A stretch of DNA of 64,000 nucleotides from Pseudomonas marginalis (GTDB taxonomy: Bacteria; Pseudomonadota; Gammaproteobacteria; Pseudomonadales; Pseudomonadaceae): positions 3,597,501-3,661,500 of the forward strand of contig NZ_VTFG01000001.1 of the NCBI RefSeq assembly GCF_008692035.1. The letters run 5' to 3'. Positions 17,349 to 25,998 of the stretch are shown piece by piece. Positions within the stretch are counted from its first letter, which is position 1. Each line of letters starts with the position of its first letter. The notes under the pieces are model-generated. The model was not told where the DNA came from, ran no database searches, and saw nothing but the letters and a program-made list of their open reading frames with translations. The position numbers and the translations under genes are program-made.

Positions 17349-18293
17349 ATGAACCGACTGATTCGCCGCTGCGTGCTTGCACTCAGCGCCAGCGCCATCT
17401 TGAGCACGAACGTATGGGCTGCCGACGCGGCATCCTGCCAGAACGTGCGCATGGGCGTGGTGAACTGGACCGACGTCATCGCCACCAGCGCCATGACCCA
17501 AGTGCTGCTCGACGGCCTCGGCTACAAGACCAAGCAAACCAGCGCCTCCCAGCAAATCATCTTCGCCGGTATCCGTGACCAGCGCCTGGACCTGTTCCTC
17601 GGCTACTGGAACCCGCTGATGACCCAGACCATCACGCCGTTCGTCGACGCCAAGCAAATCAAAGTCCTCGACAAACCCAGCCTGGAAGACGCCCGCGCGA
17701 CCCTCGCGGTGCCGACTTACCTGGCGGACAAAGGCCTGAAGACCTTTGCCGACATCGCCAAATTCGAGAAGGAGCTGGGCGGCAAGATCTACGGCATCGA
17801 GCCGGGCTCGGGGGCCAACACCCAGATCAAGGCAATGATCGCCAAGAACCAGTTCGGCCTGGGCAAGTTCCAACTGGTGGAATCCAGCGAGGCCGGCATG
17901 CTCGCCGCCGTGGACCGTGCGGTACGCCGCAAGGAAGCCGTGGTGTTCTTCGGCTGGGCGCCGCACCCGATGAACGTCAATATCGCGATGACCTACCTCA
18001 CCGGCAGCGACGACGCCCTGGGCCCGAACGAAGGCATGGCCACCGTTTGGACCGTGACCGCGCCGACCTACGCCGAACAGTGCCCCAACGTACACAAGCT
18101 GCTGACCAACCTGACCTTCACCGCCGCCGACGAGAGCCGGATGATGCAGCCGTTGCTGGATCACAAGGATGCCCTCGAGTCCGCCAGGCAGTGGCTCAAG
18201 GATCACCCCCAGGACCAGGCGCGCTGGCTCGAAGGCGTGACCACCTTCGACGGCAAACCGGCTGCAGCCAACCTGCAACTCACCAGCAAATAA
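17349..18293 (+). CDS. caiX: CaiX, carnitine-binding protein for a quaternary amine ABC transporter
   Basis: Periplasmic solute-binding protein of 314 residues with a clear signal peptide ending at VWAADA. The mature part follows the OpuAC/ChoX family: VNWTDVIATSAMTQVLLDGLGYKTK, DLFLGYWNPLM, LGGKIYGIEPGSGANTQI, and FFGWAPHPMNVNI. The Trp/Tyr residues in these segments build the cation-pi box for trimethylammonium groups. GAGGGATCCACC precedes the ATG. It has no permease or ATPase of its own here; it probably uses CbcWV encoded at 27016-29036. First gene of the carnitine operon, divergent from cdhR. Confidence 0.92.
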   Translation: MNRLIRRCVLALSASAILSTNVWAADAASCQNVRMGVVNWTDVIATSAMTQVLLDGLGYKTKQTSASQQIIFAGIRDQRLDLFLGYWNPLMTQTITPFVDAKQIKVLDKPSLEDARATLAVPTYLADKGLKTFADIAKFEKELGGKIYGIEPGSGANTQIKAMIAKNQFGLGKFQLVESSEAGMLAAVDRAVRRKEAVVFFGWAPHPMNVNIAMTYLTGSDDALGPNEGMATVWTVTAPTYAEQCPNVHKLLTNLTFTAADESRMMQPLLDHKDALESARQWLKDHPQDQARWLEGVTTFDGKPAAANLQLTSK

Positions 18294-18366
18294 CCTGATT
18301 TGAACCACCGTGTCGCAGCCGCTCCTGGCTGCGAACGGCACCACTACGCCCGTAAGGAACCGCCCC

Positions 18367-19254
18367 ATGAACCACGACGTCATCATCACCTGCGCACTCA
18401 CCGGTGCTGGCGACACGACCGCCAGAAGCCCACACGTGCCGGTCACCCCCAAGCAAATCGCCGCCGCTGCGGTGGAAGCCGCCAAGGCGGGCGCCACCGT
18501 GGTGCACTGCCATGTGCGCGACCCCGAGACCGGCAAGTTCAGCCGCGACGTCGCCCTGTACCGCGAGGTGATGGAGCGCATCCGCGAGGCCGACATCGAC
18601 ATCATCGTCAACCTCACCGCCGGCATGGGCGGCGACCTCGAGATCGGCGGCGGCGAGCACCCGATGGAGTTCGGTCCCAATACCGACCTGGTCGGCCCGC
18701 TGACCCGCCTGGCCCATGTGGAAGAGCTGCTGCCGGAAATCTGCACCCTGGACTGCGGCACCCTGAACTTCGGTGACGGCGACACGATTTACGTCTCCAC
18801 CCCGGCGCAGCTGCGGGCGGGCGCCAAGCGCATCCAGGAACTGGGCGTGAAGGCCGAGCTGGAGATCTTCGACACCGGCCACCTGTGGTTCGCCAAGCAG
18901 ATGATCAAGGAAGGCCTGCTCGACAACCCGCTGTTCCAACTGTGCCTGGGCATCCCATGGGGCGCGCCGGCCGACACCACCACCATGAAGGCCATGGTCG
19001 ACAACCTGCCCGCCGACGCGGTGTGGGCCGGGTTCGGGATCGGCCGCATGCAAATGCCCATGGCCGCGCAAGCGGTGCTGCTGGGCGGCAACGTACGAGT
19101 CGGCCTGGAAGACAACCTGTGGCTGGACAAAGGCGTACTTGCCACCAACGGCCAACTGGTGGAACGCGCCAGTGAAATCCTCAGCCGCCTGGGCGCGCGG
19201 GTCATGACCCCGGCGGAGGGTCGCATCAAGATGGGCCTGACCAAACGCGGCTAA
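18367..19254 (+). CDS. cdhC: 3-keto acid cleavage enzyme (BKACE) acting on dehydrocarnitine
   Basis: Start at ATG 18367 (AAGGAA upstream); an upstream in-frame start overlaps no signal. The 295-residue product is a BKACE-family zinc TIM barrel: [34 protein letters not shown] with the metal His pair, and [10 protein letters not shown]. Family members condense a beta-keto acid with acetyl-CoA. In the carnitine path this gives acetoacetate and betainyl-CoA from 3-dehydrocarnitine. It lies between caiX and cdhA, as in P. aeruginosa. Confidence 0.9.
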   Translation: MNHDVIITCALTGAGDTTARSPHVPVTPKQIAAAAVEAAKAGATVVHCHVRDPETGKFSRDVALYREVMERIREADIDIIVNLTAGMGGDLEIGGGEHPMEFGPNTDLVGPLTRLAHVEELLPEICTLDCGTLNFGDGDTIYVSTPAQLRAGAKRIQELGVKAELEIFDTGHLWFAKQMIKEGLLDNPLFQLCLGIPWGAPADTTTMKAMVDNLPADAVWAGFGIGRMQMPMAAQAVLLGGNVRVGLEDNLWLDKGVLATNGQLVERASEILSRLGARVMTPAEGRIKMGLTKRG

Positions 19255-19267
19255 CCGAATCAAAAAA

Positions 19268-19294
19268 TGTGGGAGGGGCTTGCCCCCTCCCACA
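19268..19294. repeat. Single REP hairpin between cdhC and cdhA
   Basis: TGTGGGAGGGG-CTTG-CCCCCTCCCACA is a near-perfect hairpin with family A arms but without a second REP or the GAT extension. It is 14 bases after the cdhC stop inside the carnitine operon. Confidence 0.85.
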
Positions 19295-19324
19295 GGGAAT
19301 CACCGAACGCTTTAGGAATTTGCC

Positions 19325-20290
19325 ATGCGCTTTATCACTGAGATCAAAACCTTCGCCGCCCTGGGCAGCGGTGTCATCGGCAGCGGCTGGGTGTCCCGTG
19401 CCCTGGCCCACGGCCTGGATGTGGTGGCCTGGGACCCGGCGCCGGGTGCCGAAGCGGCGCTGCGCAAGCGCGTCGCCAATGCCTGGGGCGCCCTGGAAAA
19501 ACAGGGCCTGGCACCCGGCGCATCCCAAGACCGCCTGCGCTTTGTGGCCACCATCGAAGAATGCGTGAAAGACGCCGACTTCATCCAGGAAAGCGCCCCC
19601 GAACGCCTGGAGCTGAAGCTGGAATTGCACAGCAAGATCAGCGCCGCGGCCAAGCCCGATGCATTGATCGGTTCAAGTACCTCGGGGCTGTTGCCGAGTG
19701 AGTTCTACGAGGGCTCGACCCACCCGGAACGCTGTGTGGTCGGCCATCCGTTCAACCCGGTCTATCTGCTGCCGCTGGTGGAAGTGGTCGGCGGCAAGCA
19801 CACCGCGCCGGAAGCGATCCAGGCCGCGATCAAGGTGTATGAATCCCTCGGCATGCGCCCGCTGCATGTGCGCAAGGAAGTCCCCGGGTTTATCGCCGAC
19901 CGCTTGCTCGAAGCCCTGTGGCGCGAGGCGTTGCACCTGGTCAATGACGGCGTGGCCACCACCGGCGAGATCGACGATGCCATCCGCTTTGGCGCCGGCC
20001 TGCGCTGGTCGTTCATGGGCACCTTCCTCACCTACACCCTGGCGGGTGGCGATGCGGGCATGCGCCACTTCATGGCGCAGTTCGGCCCGGCGTTGCAATT
20101 GCCGTGGACCTACCTGCCGGCTCCGGAGCTGACCGACAAGTTGATCGACGATGTGGTCGATGGCACCAGCGACCAGCTGGGCAAACACAGCATTTCGGCG
20201 CTGGAACGCTATCGTGATGATTGCCTGCTGGCGGTGCTGGAAGCGGTGAAAACCACCAAAGCCAAGCACGGCATGACCTTCGCCGAATAA
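19325..20290 (+). CDS. cdhA: L-carnitine 3-dehydrogenase
   Basis: NAD-dependent 3-hydroxyacyl-CoA dehydrogenase-type enzyme of 321 residues that oxidises L-carnitine to 3-dehydrocarnitine. The Rossmann motif [11 protein letters not shown] is at residues 12-22, [11 protein letters not shown] and [17 protein letters not shown] carry the catalytic His and Asn region of the 3HCDH family, and [18 protein letters not shown] starts the helical C-terminal domain. Length is normal for carnitine dehydrogenase. It lies in the order caiX-cdhC-cdhA-cdhB. Confidence 0.94.
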   Translation: MRFITEIKTFAALGSGVIGSGWVSRALAHGLDVVAWDPAPGAEAALRKRVANAWGALEKQGLAPGASQDRLRFVATIEECVKDADFIQESAPERLELKLELHSKISAAAKPDALIGSSTSGLLPSEFYEGSTHPERCVVGHPFNPVYLLPLVEVVGGKHTAPEAIQAAIKVYESLGMRPLHVRKEVPGFIADRLLEALWREALHLVNDGVATTGEIDDAIRFGAGLRWSFMGTFLTYTLAGGDAGMRHFMAQFGPALQLPWTYLPAPELTDKLIDDVVDGTSDQLGKHSISALERYRDDCLLAVLEAVKTTKAKHGMTFAE

Positions 20291-20303
20291 CGGAACCCCC
20301 ACC

Positions 20304-20780
20304 ATGCCTGCACTGACCACCTACACCACCCCAGTCCTTGCCGACTGGGTGGACTACAACGGCCACCTGCGCGACGCGTTCTACCTGCTGATCTTCAGCT
20401 ACGCCACCGACGCGCTGATGGACACCCTCGGCCTGGACAGCGAAAACCGCGAAGCCAGCGGCCATTCGCTGTTCACCCTGGAACTGCACCTGAACTACCT
20501 GCACGAAGTGAAACTCGGTGCCGAAGTGGAGGTGCACACGCAACTGATCGCCCACGATGCCAAGCGCCTGCACCTTTATCACAGCCTGCATTTAGTGGGC
20601 GATGAGAAAGAACTGGCCGGCAACGAACAGATGCTGCTGCACGTCGACCTGGCCGGTCCGCATTCGGCCCCGTTTGCCGAGGCGACATTGGAGAAACTCA
20701 TTGCGATCAGCGCTGAGCAAGCCGACCTGCCAAGGCCCGCCCTCCTCGGCCGAGTGATTGGACTGCCCCCGAAAAAATAA
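20304..20780 (+). CDS. cdhB: Betainyl-CoA thioesterase
   Basis: Hot-dog fold thioesterase of 158 residues. The start of the domain, LADWVDYNGHLRDAFYLLIFSYATDALM, carries the Asp-x-x-x-Gly-H pattern of 4-hydroxybenzoyl-CoA-type thioesterases. In carnitine breakdown it would hydrolyse betainyl-CoA to glycine betaine. It starts 13 bases after cdhA. Function is drawn from the conserved carnitine operon; the fold is clear from sequence. Confidence 0.9.
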   Translation: MPALTTYTTPVLADWVDYNGHLRDAFYLLIFSYATDALMDTLGLDSENREASGHSLFTLELHLNYLHEVKLGAEVEVHTQLIAHDAKRLHLYHSLHLVGDEKELAGNEQMLLHVDLAGPHSAPFAEATLEKLIAISAEQADLPRPALLGRVIGLPPKK

Positions 20781-20789
20781 GGAGCCATC

Positions 20790-21950
20790 ATGCAAACCGC
20801 CGCCGCTGTTGCCGATTTCCGTACTTACCCGAAACTCTGCGACCTCTCCGATGCACAGGTGCTGGACGATCAGGTTCGCGTGATATGGGCCGATGGTCGG
20901 GTCAGCCCGTTTCACCATCAGTGGCTGCGGGACAACTGCCCGTGCACGCAATGCGTGTACAGCGTGACCCGCGAGCAAGTGCTGGAAATTGTCGATGTGG
21001 ATGAAAACCTCGGCGCCATCAGCGTGCGTATCGACCAGGGCCTCCTCAGCGTGGAATGGCACGGCGGTCATCGCAGCCGGTACGATCCCGGCTGGCTGCG
21101 GGCCCATGCCTACGACGATGAATCCCGCGCCGAACGCCGGGCGGCGAAAGCAAAATCGCGGCTCTGGGACAACACCTTCGAACTGCCTATATTCGACTAC
21201 GCGGCGGTCATGCAAGACCCTGCGGCGCTGCTGCAATGGCTGCTGGCCTTGCGTGACGCGGGCCTGACGCAAATGCGCGGCGTACCCACCGAACCCGGCT
21301 CCCTGGCGCGTGTCGCCCAGCGTATTTCATTTATCCGCGAGAGCAATTTCGGCGTGCTGTTCAACGTGCAATCCAAGGCCGATGCCGACAGCAATGCCTA
21401 CACCGCTTTCAACCTGCCCTTGCACAGTGATTTGCCGACCCGGGAGCTGCAACCGGGGCTGCAATTCCTGCATTGCCTGGTCAACGATGCCGACGGGGGC
21501 GAAAGTATTTTTGTCGATGGGTTTGCCATCGCCAATGCCCTGCGCGAGGAAGATCCCGAAGCGTTTCGTGCCTTGTGTGAAATACCCGTGGAGTTTCGCA
21601 ACAAAGACCGCCACAGCGACTATCGTCGCCTCGCGCCGATCATCGCATTGGACGCCTTGGGGGATGTGGCAGAGATTCGCATGGCCAACTTCTTGCGTGG
21701 GCCGTTCGAGACGTCGGTGGCGCAGATGCCGTTGCTGTATCGGGCTTATCGACGCTTTATCGCGATGACGCGCGAGGCGCGCTTTCGGCTGGTCAAGCGC
21801 CTGGACCCGGGCGAGCTGTGGTGCTTCGATAACCGCCGCACGTTGCATGCGCGCAATGCGTTTGATCCCACCTCCGGGGCGCGGCACTTTCAGGGTTGCT
21901 ATATCGACCGGGACGAACTGCTTTCACGAATCCTGGTGCTGCAGCGCTAA
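20790..21950 (+). CDS. Gamma-butyrobetaine hydroxylase-like Fe(II)/2-oxoglutarate dioxygenase
   Basis: Product of 386 residues. An N-terminal zinc domain (about 1-95) has HHQWLRDNCPCTQCV and VEWHGGHRSRYDPGWLRAH. The C-terminal TauD-type domain has an HxD iron motif at His212-Asp214 (LHSDLPTRE), a distal His353 and an Arg (RRTLHARNAFDP). This two-domain build and length match gamma-butyrobetaine hydroxylase, which forms L-carnitine. It begins 9 bases after cdhB with AAGGAG, so it is in the carnitine operon and would feed butyrobetaine into it. A related trimethyllysine-type dioxygenase is less likely in this setting. Confidence 0.88.
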   Translation: MQTAAAVADFRTYPKLCDLSDAQVLDDQVRVIWADGRVSPFHHQWLRDNCPCTQCVYSVTREQVLEIVDVDENLGAISVRIDQGLLSVEWHGGHRSRYDPGWLRAHAYDDESRAERRAAKAKSRLWDNTFELPIFDYAAVMQDPAALLQWLLALRDAGLTQMRGVPTEPGSLARVAQRISFIRESNFGVLFNVQSKADADSNAYTAFNLPLHSDLPTRELQPGLQFLHCLVNDADGGESIFVDGFAIANALREEDPEAFRALCEIPVEFRNKDRHSDYRRLAPIIALDALGDVAEIRMANFLRGPFETSVAQMPLLYRAYRRFIAMTREARFRLVKRLDPGELWCFDNRRTLHARNAFDPTSGARHFQGCYIDRDELLSRILVLQR

Positions 21951-21955
21951 AAAAA

Positions 21956-21983
21956 CCCCGGTCCAGCCGTGACTGGATCGGGG
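21956..21983 (-). terminator. Intrinsic terminator reading the minus strand
   Basis: CCCCGGTCCAG and CTGGATCGGGG pair (11 bp, one G-T) over a 6-base loop. The T-tract (seven bases) lies on the minus strand because the + strand has A21949-21955 just before the stem. On the + strand there is no T run, so it is best read as ending a minus-strand transcript, or as a weak plus terminator. Confidence 0.65.
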
Positions 21984-22196
21984 CAGAGTGCCTTGTGTGA
22001 GCCGTACATCCCGAGGGTGACCAAACCTTCAAGCTGCTTGCTGATGGACAGTGTGCCTATTACTTCAGTGGGTAAATGGCCCGAAAACGACACGCTCATA
22101 GCCATCTGAGCCATTCGTGCATTCTGCCCTTGCCGACCGGCCGGGGGCCTACCAGAATCCAAGTCGATCCCCGCTCCCTTCACCAGGATAAACGTC

Positions 22197-22460
22197 ATGA
22201 TGCATGCGGATTTGATTGACCAGGATGACCTGCTGAGCCAACTGCGCTCCCTGGGTTTCGAGGTGTCCAGCGGCGCCAGCGCCGAACAGGCTTGCGAGTG
22301 CGCGGTACGCGGTTTGAGCGAAGCGCGGGCCAAGGCCCTCAAGGGTATGGTTGAGCAGATGTACACCGGCAGTGCGACGATTTTGCCGGCGGTGCGCCAG
22401 GCGATCGACAAGCAGTTGTTACCAGCGCTGATGCAGTTCAAGCAGAACTCCGGCGCCTGA
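22197..22460 (+). CDS. Conserved hypothetical small protein
   Basis: Frame of 87 residues (ATG 22197, or the adjacent ATG 22200) preceded by CCAGGATAAACGTC. It is a soluble helical protein (LLSQLRSLGFEVSSGASAEQACECAVRGLSEARAKALKGMVEQM). I recognise no domain. The codon use looks like its neighbours and the helix heptads are plausible, so it is likely expressed. It lies between the carnitine operon and gbdR; I recall a small gene in this position in P. aeruginosa. No function can be given. Confidence 0.65.
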   Translation: MMHADLIDQDDLLSQLRSLGFEVSSGASAEQACECAVRGLSEARAKALKGMVEQMYTGSATILPAVRQAIDKQLLPALMQFKQNSGA

Positions 22461-22465
22461 CAGAC

Positions 22466-22553
22466 CGCTATCAGGGGGCAAGCCCCCTCCCACATCTGGC
22501 CATGTTCGTCATGACAACTCGGTCAAGTGTGGGAGGGGGCTTGCCCCCGATGC
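22466..22553. repeat. REPIN, family A, opposite orientation
   Basis: Here the AGCCCCCTCCCACAT arm comes first and the TGTGGGAGGGGGCTTGCCCCC arm second, the reverse of the usual order. It lies between convergent genes (22197 gene and gbdR). Confidence 0.88.
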
Positions 22554-22565
22554 AGTCAACTCGGT

Positions 22566-23669
22566 TTAGAGCCGTACGCTCGCAAACGTCGACTCATTGC
22601 GCGCCTGGCTCAGCGCCGCCATCGGTCCCGACAGCGGTGACAACACCAGCGCCTGCGGAATCGGCATCATCGCCACCTGCTGGGTGGTGTTGGAGCCTAC
22701 GCGCTCATCCCGTGGCGGAATGCCGAAGTATTCGCGGTAGCACTTGGAGAAGTGTGGCGTGGAGACAAACCCGCACACCGAGGCCACTTCGATGATCGAC
22801 ATCGGCGTTTGCTTGAGCAACTGCCGCGCGCGAATCAGGCGCAGCTTGAGGTAATAGCGCGACGGCGAGCAGTGCAGGTATTTCTGGAACAGCCGCTCCA
22901 GCTGGCGACGCGACACGGCGACGTACACCGCCAGTTCGTCGAGGTCGATCGGCTCTTCGAGGTTGGCTTCCATCAGCGCGACGATTTCCTGCAGCTTCGG
23001 CTGGTTGGTGCCCAGCATGTGCTTGAGCGGCACACGCTGGTGATCCTGTTCGTTGCGGATGCGCTCGTACACGAACATCTCGGAGATAGCCGCCGACAGT
23101 TCGCGGCCGTGGTCGCGGCTGATCAGGTGCAGCATCATGTCCAGCGGCGCGGTGCCGCCCGAACTGGTGAAGCGGTTGCGGTCGAGGGTGAACAAACGGG
23201 TGCTCATCGACACACGCGGGAAGGCTTCCTGCATCGACGCCAGGCATTCCCAGTGCACGCTGCAATCGAAGCCGTCGAGCAGACCGGCACAGGCCAGGGC
23301 CCAGCTGCCGGTGCACACCGCGCCAAGGCGACGGGACTGGCGCGCCTGGCTTTGCAGCCACGACACATGCTCACGGGTCACGGTACGCTGGATACCCACG
23401 CCGCCGCACACAATCACAGTGTCCAGGACCGGGGCTTTGTGCATGGAGGCATCGGGGGTGATCTGCAGACCGTCGCTGGCCCATACCTGGTTGCCGTCGA
23501 CACTCAGGGTTGTCCAGCGATACAGCTCGCGGCCGGACAGCTGGTTGGCCATGCGCAGCGGTTCCACGGCCGACGCCAGGGAAATCAGCGTGAAATTGTC
23601 CAGCAGCAAAAAGCCGATGGATTGAGGCGCACGGTTCTGGGGTTGGGCCCCTGAGTTGAACGACGTCAT
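22566..23669 (-). CDS. gbdR: GbdR, AraC-family activator responding to glycine betaine and dimethylglycine
   Basis: Product of 367 residues. N-terminal DJ-1/amidotransferase-like sensor domain (IGFLLLDNFTLISLASAVEPLRMANQ) and C-terminal AraC domain (ELAVYVAVSRRQLERLFQKYLHCSPSRYYLKLRL, EVASVCGFVSTPHFSKCYREYFG). In P. aeruginosa GbdR activates gbc, dgc, plc and related genes. The sequence here is of that subfamily and lies next to sdaB and cbcXWV. A sigma-54-like promoter stands upstream. It differs from cdhR in the N-terminal extension. Confidence 0.93.
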   Translation of the reverse strand: MTSFNSGAQPQNRAPQSIGFLLLDNFTLISLASAVEPLRMANQLSGRELYRWTTLSVDGNQVWASDGLQITPDASMHKAPVLDTVIVCGGVGIQRTVTREHVSWLQSQARQSRRLGAVCTGSWALACAGLLDGFDCSVHWECLASMQEAFPRVSMSTRLFTLDRNRFTSSGGTAPLDMMLHLISRDHGRELSAAISEMFVYERIRNEQDHQRVPLKHMLGTNQPKLQEIVALMEANLEEPIDLDELAVYVAVSRRQLERLFQKYLHCSPSRYYLKLRLIRARQLLKQTPMSIIEVASVCGFVSTPHFSKCYREYFGIPPRDERVGSNTTQQVAMMPIPQALVLSPLSGPMAALSQARNESTFASVRL

Positions 23670-23765
23670 CGCGGTATCTCCTCACACAAAGCGGGTGATG
23701 GCCTCAGGCGAGGCTCTTGTTATTGCGCTCTTCATCCGGCAAGGCGAGAGGCTTTGAATTGGTAG

Positions 23766-23781
23766 AGCAAATGCCATGCCT
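23766..23781 (-). promoter_or_regulatory. Sigma-54 (RpoN) promoter candidate for gbdR
   Basis: On the minus strand the bases read AGGCATGGCATTTGCT, matching the -24/-12 consensus TGGCAYG-N4-TTGCW at 10 of 11 conserved positions, with the first T replaced by A. The GG and GC doublets are 10 bases apart. The expected start site is about 85 bases before the gbdR ATG. Confidence 0.65.
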
Positions 23782-24061
23782 AAATTTGAATGGCCATTCA
23801 ACAAATCCTGAAAACGACCTGATGACGCGTCTAAATAAGCCCACGCGAGGAGTACGGGATATGGCTGAAATAGACGTCGGAGCGGCCCTGCTCAAGGTGT
23901 GTGAGCAGTTCGGTATCACTTGTGGGAAGGCGCTTTCAGCGCGTAGGAAAAGTCTGTCACCGCACGCACAGGTGACGGGTGGTCGAGGGGAAAATCGTTT
24001 GGAAGCTACTTATCTGTTTGCGACGCGCTAAAAGGTGGCGATTTTGGTTGGTGTGTTCACT

Positions 24062-24179
24062 TGTAGTGAGCGGGCTCGCCCCGCGCTGGGTGGCGAAGCC
24101 GCCCCAAAATCAGGCGACCGGGTTTTATCTGAAACTATGTGGTGCCTTTACCCAGCGCGGGGCAAGCCCGCTCACCACA
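24062..24179. repeat. REP pair, family B
   Basis: GTGAGCGGGCTCGCCCCGCGCTGGG on the left and its inverted relative CCCAGCGCGGGGCAAGCCCGCTCACCAC on the right flank a spacer. The core differs from family A (GCGGGCTTGCCCCGC in place of GGGGGCTTGCCCCC). Confidence 0.85.
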
Positions 24180-24206
24180 AAGGCCCTGTTCATCACAACA
24201 AGCTAA

Positions 24207-25583
24207 TCAGCACTCCACCGCACTGACCGCCAACCCACCCCGGGACGTCTCCTTGTACTTGTCATGCATATCCGCCCCGGTATCGCGCATGGTGCGGATC
24301 ACGCGGTCCAGGGAGATAAAGTGCTGGCCATCACCGCGCAGGGCCATCTGCGCCGCGTTGATCGCCTTCACCGCGGCAATCGCATTGCGCTCGATGCACG
24401 GCACTTGCACCAGCCCGCCCACCGGGTCGCAGGTCAGGCCGAGGTTGTGCTCAAGGCCGATCTCGGCGGCGTTGCACAGTTGCTCCGGGGTTGCGCCGAG
24501 GATCTCCGCCAGCCCGGCAGCGGCCATGGCGCAGGCCGAACCCACTTCACCCTGGCAACCGACTTCGGCGCCGGAGATCGAGGCGTTCTTCTTGCACAGG
24601 ATCCCCACCGCCGCCGCACTGAGCAGGTAGTCGACCACGTTGGCTTCGGTGACTTCGTCGCTGAACTTCATGAAGTAGTGCAGCACCGCCGGAATGATCC
24701 CCGCCGCACCGTTGGTGGGCGCCGTGACCATGCGTCCACCGGCGGCGTTTTCTTCATTCACCGCCAGGGCGAACAGGTTGACCCACTCCATCGCACTCAA
24801 GGTCGAGCCGATCACATTGGGCTTGTTCAACTCCTGCAGACTGCGGTGCAACTTGGCGGCGCGACGGCGCACATTGAGGCCGCCGGGCAGGATGCCTTCG
24901 TGCTTGAGGCCCTCCTCCACGCACGCCTGCATAGCGCGCCAGAGTTTCATCAGACCACTGCGGATTTCGTCTTCGGAGCGCCAGACTTTTTCATTGGCCA
25001 GCATCAACTCGGCAACGCGCAGGTTGTGGGTCTTGCACAAGTGCAGCAGTTCCACCGCGCTGGAGAAATCATAGGGCAACTCGGTGCGGTCCATGTCTGC
25101 CACGCCGCTCTGCGCCTGGGCTTCATCCACCACGAAACCACCGCCCACTGAGTAGTAGGTGTCGCGGTGCAGCTCGCCTTCATCGCCGTACACCAGCAGG
25201 GTCATGGCGTTGGGGTGGAACGGCAGGTTTTCGTCGAGCAGGCGCATGTCCCGGGCCCACACGAACGGCACGGGCAAACGCCCGTCGAGCAGCAATGTGT
25301 CGGTTTCGCGCAGGGTGTGGATGCGCAGGCCGATCTGCGACGGATCGATCGCGTCCGGCCACTCGCCCATCAAGCCCATGATGGTGGCGGTGTCGCTGCC
25401 ATGGCCGATGCCGGTGGCGGACAGCGAACCGTACAGCTGAACTTCGACACGCCTGACTTGTTCCAACAGTTCACGTTCACGTAACCCCTGGACGAACAAC
25501 GCCGCGGCGCGCATGGGGCCGACGGTGTGAGAACTGGAAGGCCCGATGCCGATCTTGAACAGGTCGAAAACACTGATAGCCAT
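24207..25583 (-). CDS. sdaB: L-serine dehydratase (single-chain, iron-sulfur)
   Basis: Product of 458 residues with both SDH domains fused: N-terminal beta domain ([23 protein letters not shown]) and C-terminal alpha domain ([65 protein letters not shown]). The three cysteines CQGEVGSAC and CDPVGG bind the cluster that activates serine for deamination to pyruvate. It lies between gbdR and cbcX and would remove the serine formed from glycine in the glycine betaine pathway. Length is normal. Confidence 0.94.
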   Translation of the reverse strand: MAISVFDLFKIGIGPSSSHTVGPMRAAALFVQGLRERELLEQVRRVEVQLYGSLSATGIGHGSDTATIMGLMGEWPDAIDPSQIGLRIHTLRETDTLLLDGRLPVPFVWARDMRLLDENLPFHPNAMTLLVYGDEGELHRDTYYSVGGGFVVDEAQAQSGVADMDRTELPYDFSSAVELLHLCKTHNLRVAELMLANEKVWRSEDEIRSGLMKLWRAMQACVEEGLKHEGILPGGLNVRRRAAKLHRSLQELNKPNVIGSTLSAMEWVNLFALAVNEENAAGGRMVTAPTNGAAGIIPAVLHYFMKFSDEVTEANVVDYLLSAAAVGILCKKNASISGAEVGCQGEVGSACAMAAAGLAEILGATPEQLCNAAEIGLEHNLGLTCDPVGGLVQVPCIERNAIAAVKAINAAQMALRGDGQHFISLDRVIRTMRDTGADMHDKYKETSRGGLAVSAVEC

Positions 25584-25816
25584 TGCGGTAGAACTCCTCG
25601 ATAAGCACGGCCAGGCTTGAACGAGGTGCTACGCTCAGATCGCCCAGATGGCGGCATCATCAAGCTTTTGCTGTCGCTCACGGCGTCTCACACCGACGCA
25701 CCCATGCTCACCAGCGTCGCTCCCGTGCGATCGCCTGTTTCAGCCGTTTTTAGCGGTGCAGATGGGCAAAAACAGCGGTTTTACCTTGGGAAAAACCTGT
25801 AAGCGACGTCACCGAC

Positions 25817-25858
25817 ACTGGATACGACCCTCCCTGTACTGGATACGACGCCCCCTGT
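25817..25858. promoter_or_regulatory. Tandem 21-bp direct repeat upstream of cbcX, candidate activator site
   Basis: ACTGGATACGAC-n3-CCCTGT occurs twice head to tail (25817-25837 and 25838-25858), 19 of 21 bases identical. The exact tandem with a two-turn period is typical of an AraC-type dimer site, so GbdR is the obvious candidate. It ends about 55 bases before the sigma-54 -24 box. Confidence 0.6.
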
Positions 25859-25913
25859 AGGCGTCAGATTTTCACTGGTACATGATCAGTCTCGACTCGT
25901 TTGCAAGGCACCG

Positions 25914-25928
25914 TGGCAGAGCTGTTGC
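25914..25928 (+). promoter_or_regulatory. Sigma-54 promoter candidate for cbcX
   Basis: TGGCAGAGCTGTTGC matches TGGCAYG-N4-TTGC at 9 of 11 conserved positions, with GG (25915-25916) and GC (25927-25928) exactly 10 bases apart. The ATG of cbcX is 70 bases downstream. Confidence 0.62.
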
Positions 25929-25998
25929 CGCACGCTCCAACCGCAACACTTATAAAGCGCGGCGAATGCCGCCAGAAAAAACACAGGAGTCTACCCAG

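Larger units (their letters stand above)
23670..24206. other. gbdR-sdaB intergenic region
   Basis: Holds the gbdR promoter and a family B REPIN-like pair at 24062-24179. A 104-residue frame at 23717-24031 starts with TTG and has no recognisable homology or good ribosome site, so I see no gene here. The left part is lower in GC than its surroundings. Confidence 0.7.
25584..25998. other. sdaB-cbcX divergent control region
   Basis: 415 bases between divergent sdaB and cbcX with a tandem 21-bp repeat and a sigma-54-like promoter for cbcX. No open frame with a credible start is seen. Confidence 0.8.

Noticed and set aside
21947..22495. 182-codon minus-strand frame across the 22197 gene
   Set aside because: It starts inside a REPIN (MWEGACPL) and overlaps the plus-strand gene; only its last 52 codons are kept as a low-confidence observation.
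23717..24031. 104-codon frame between gbdR and sdaB
   Set aside because: TTG start, no ribosome site, no known motif, and it runs through the gbdR promoter into a REP-like region.
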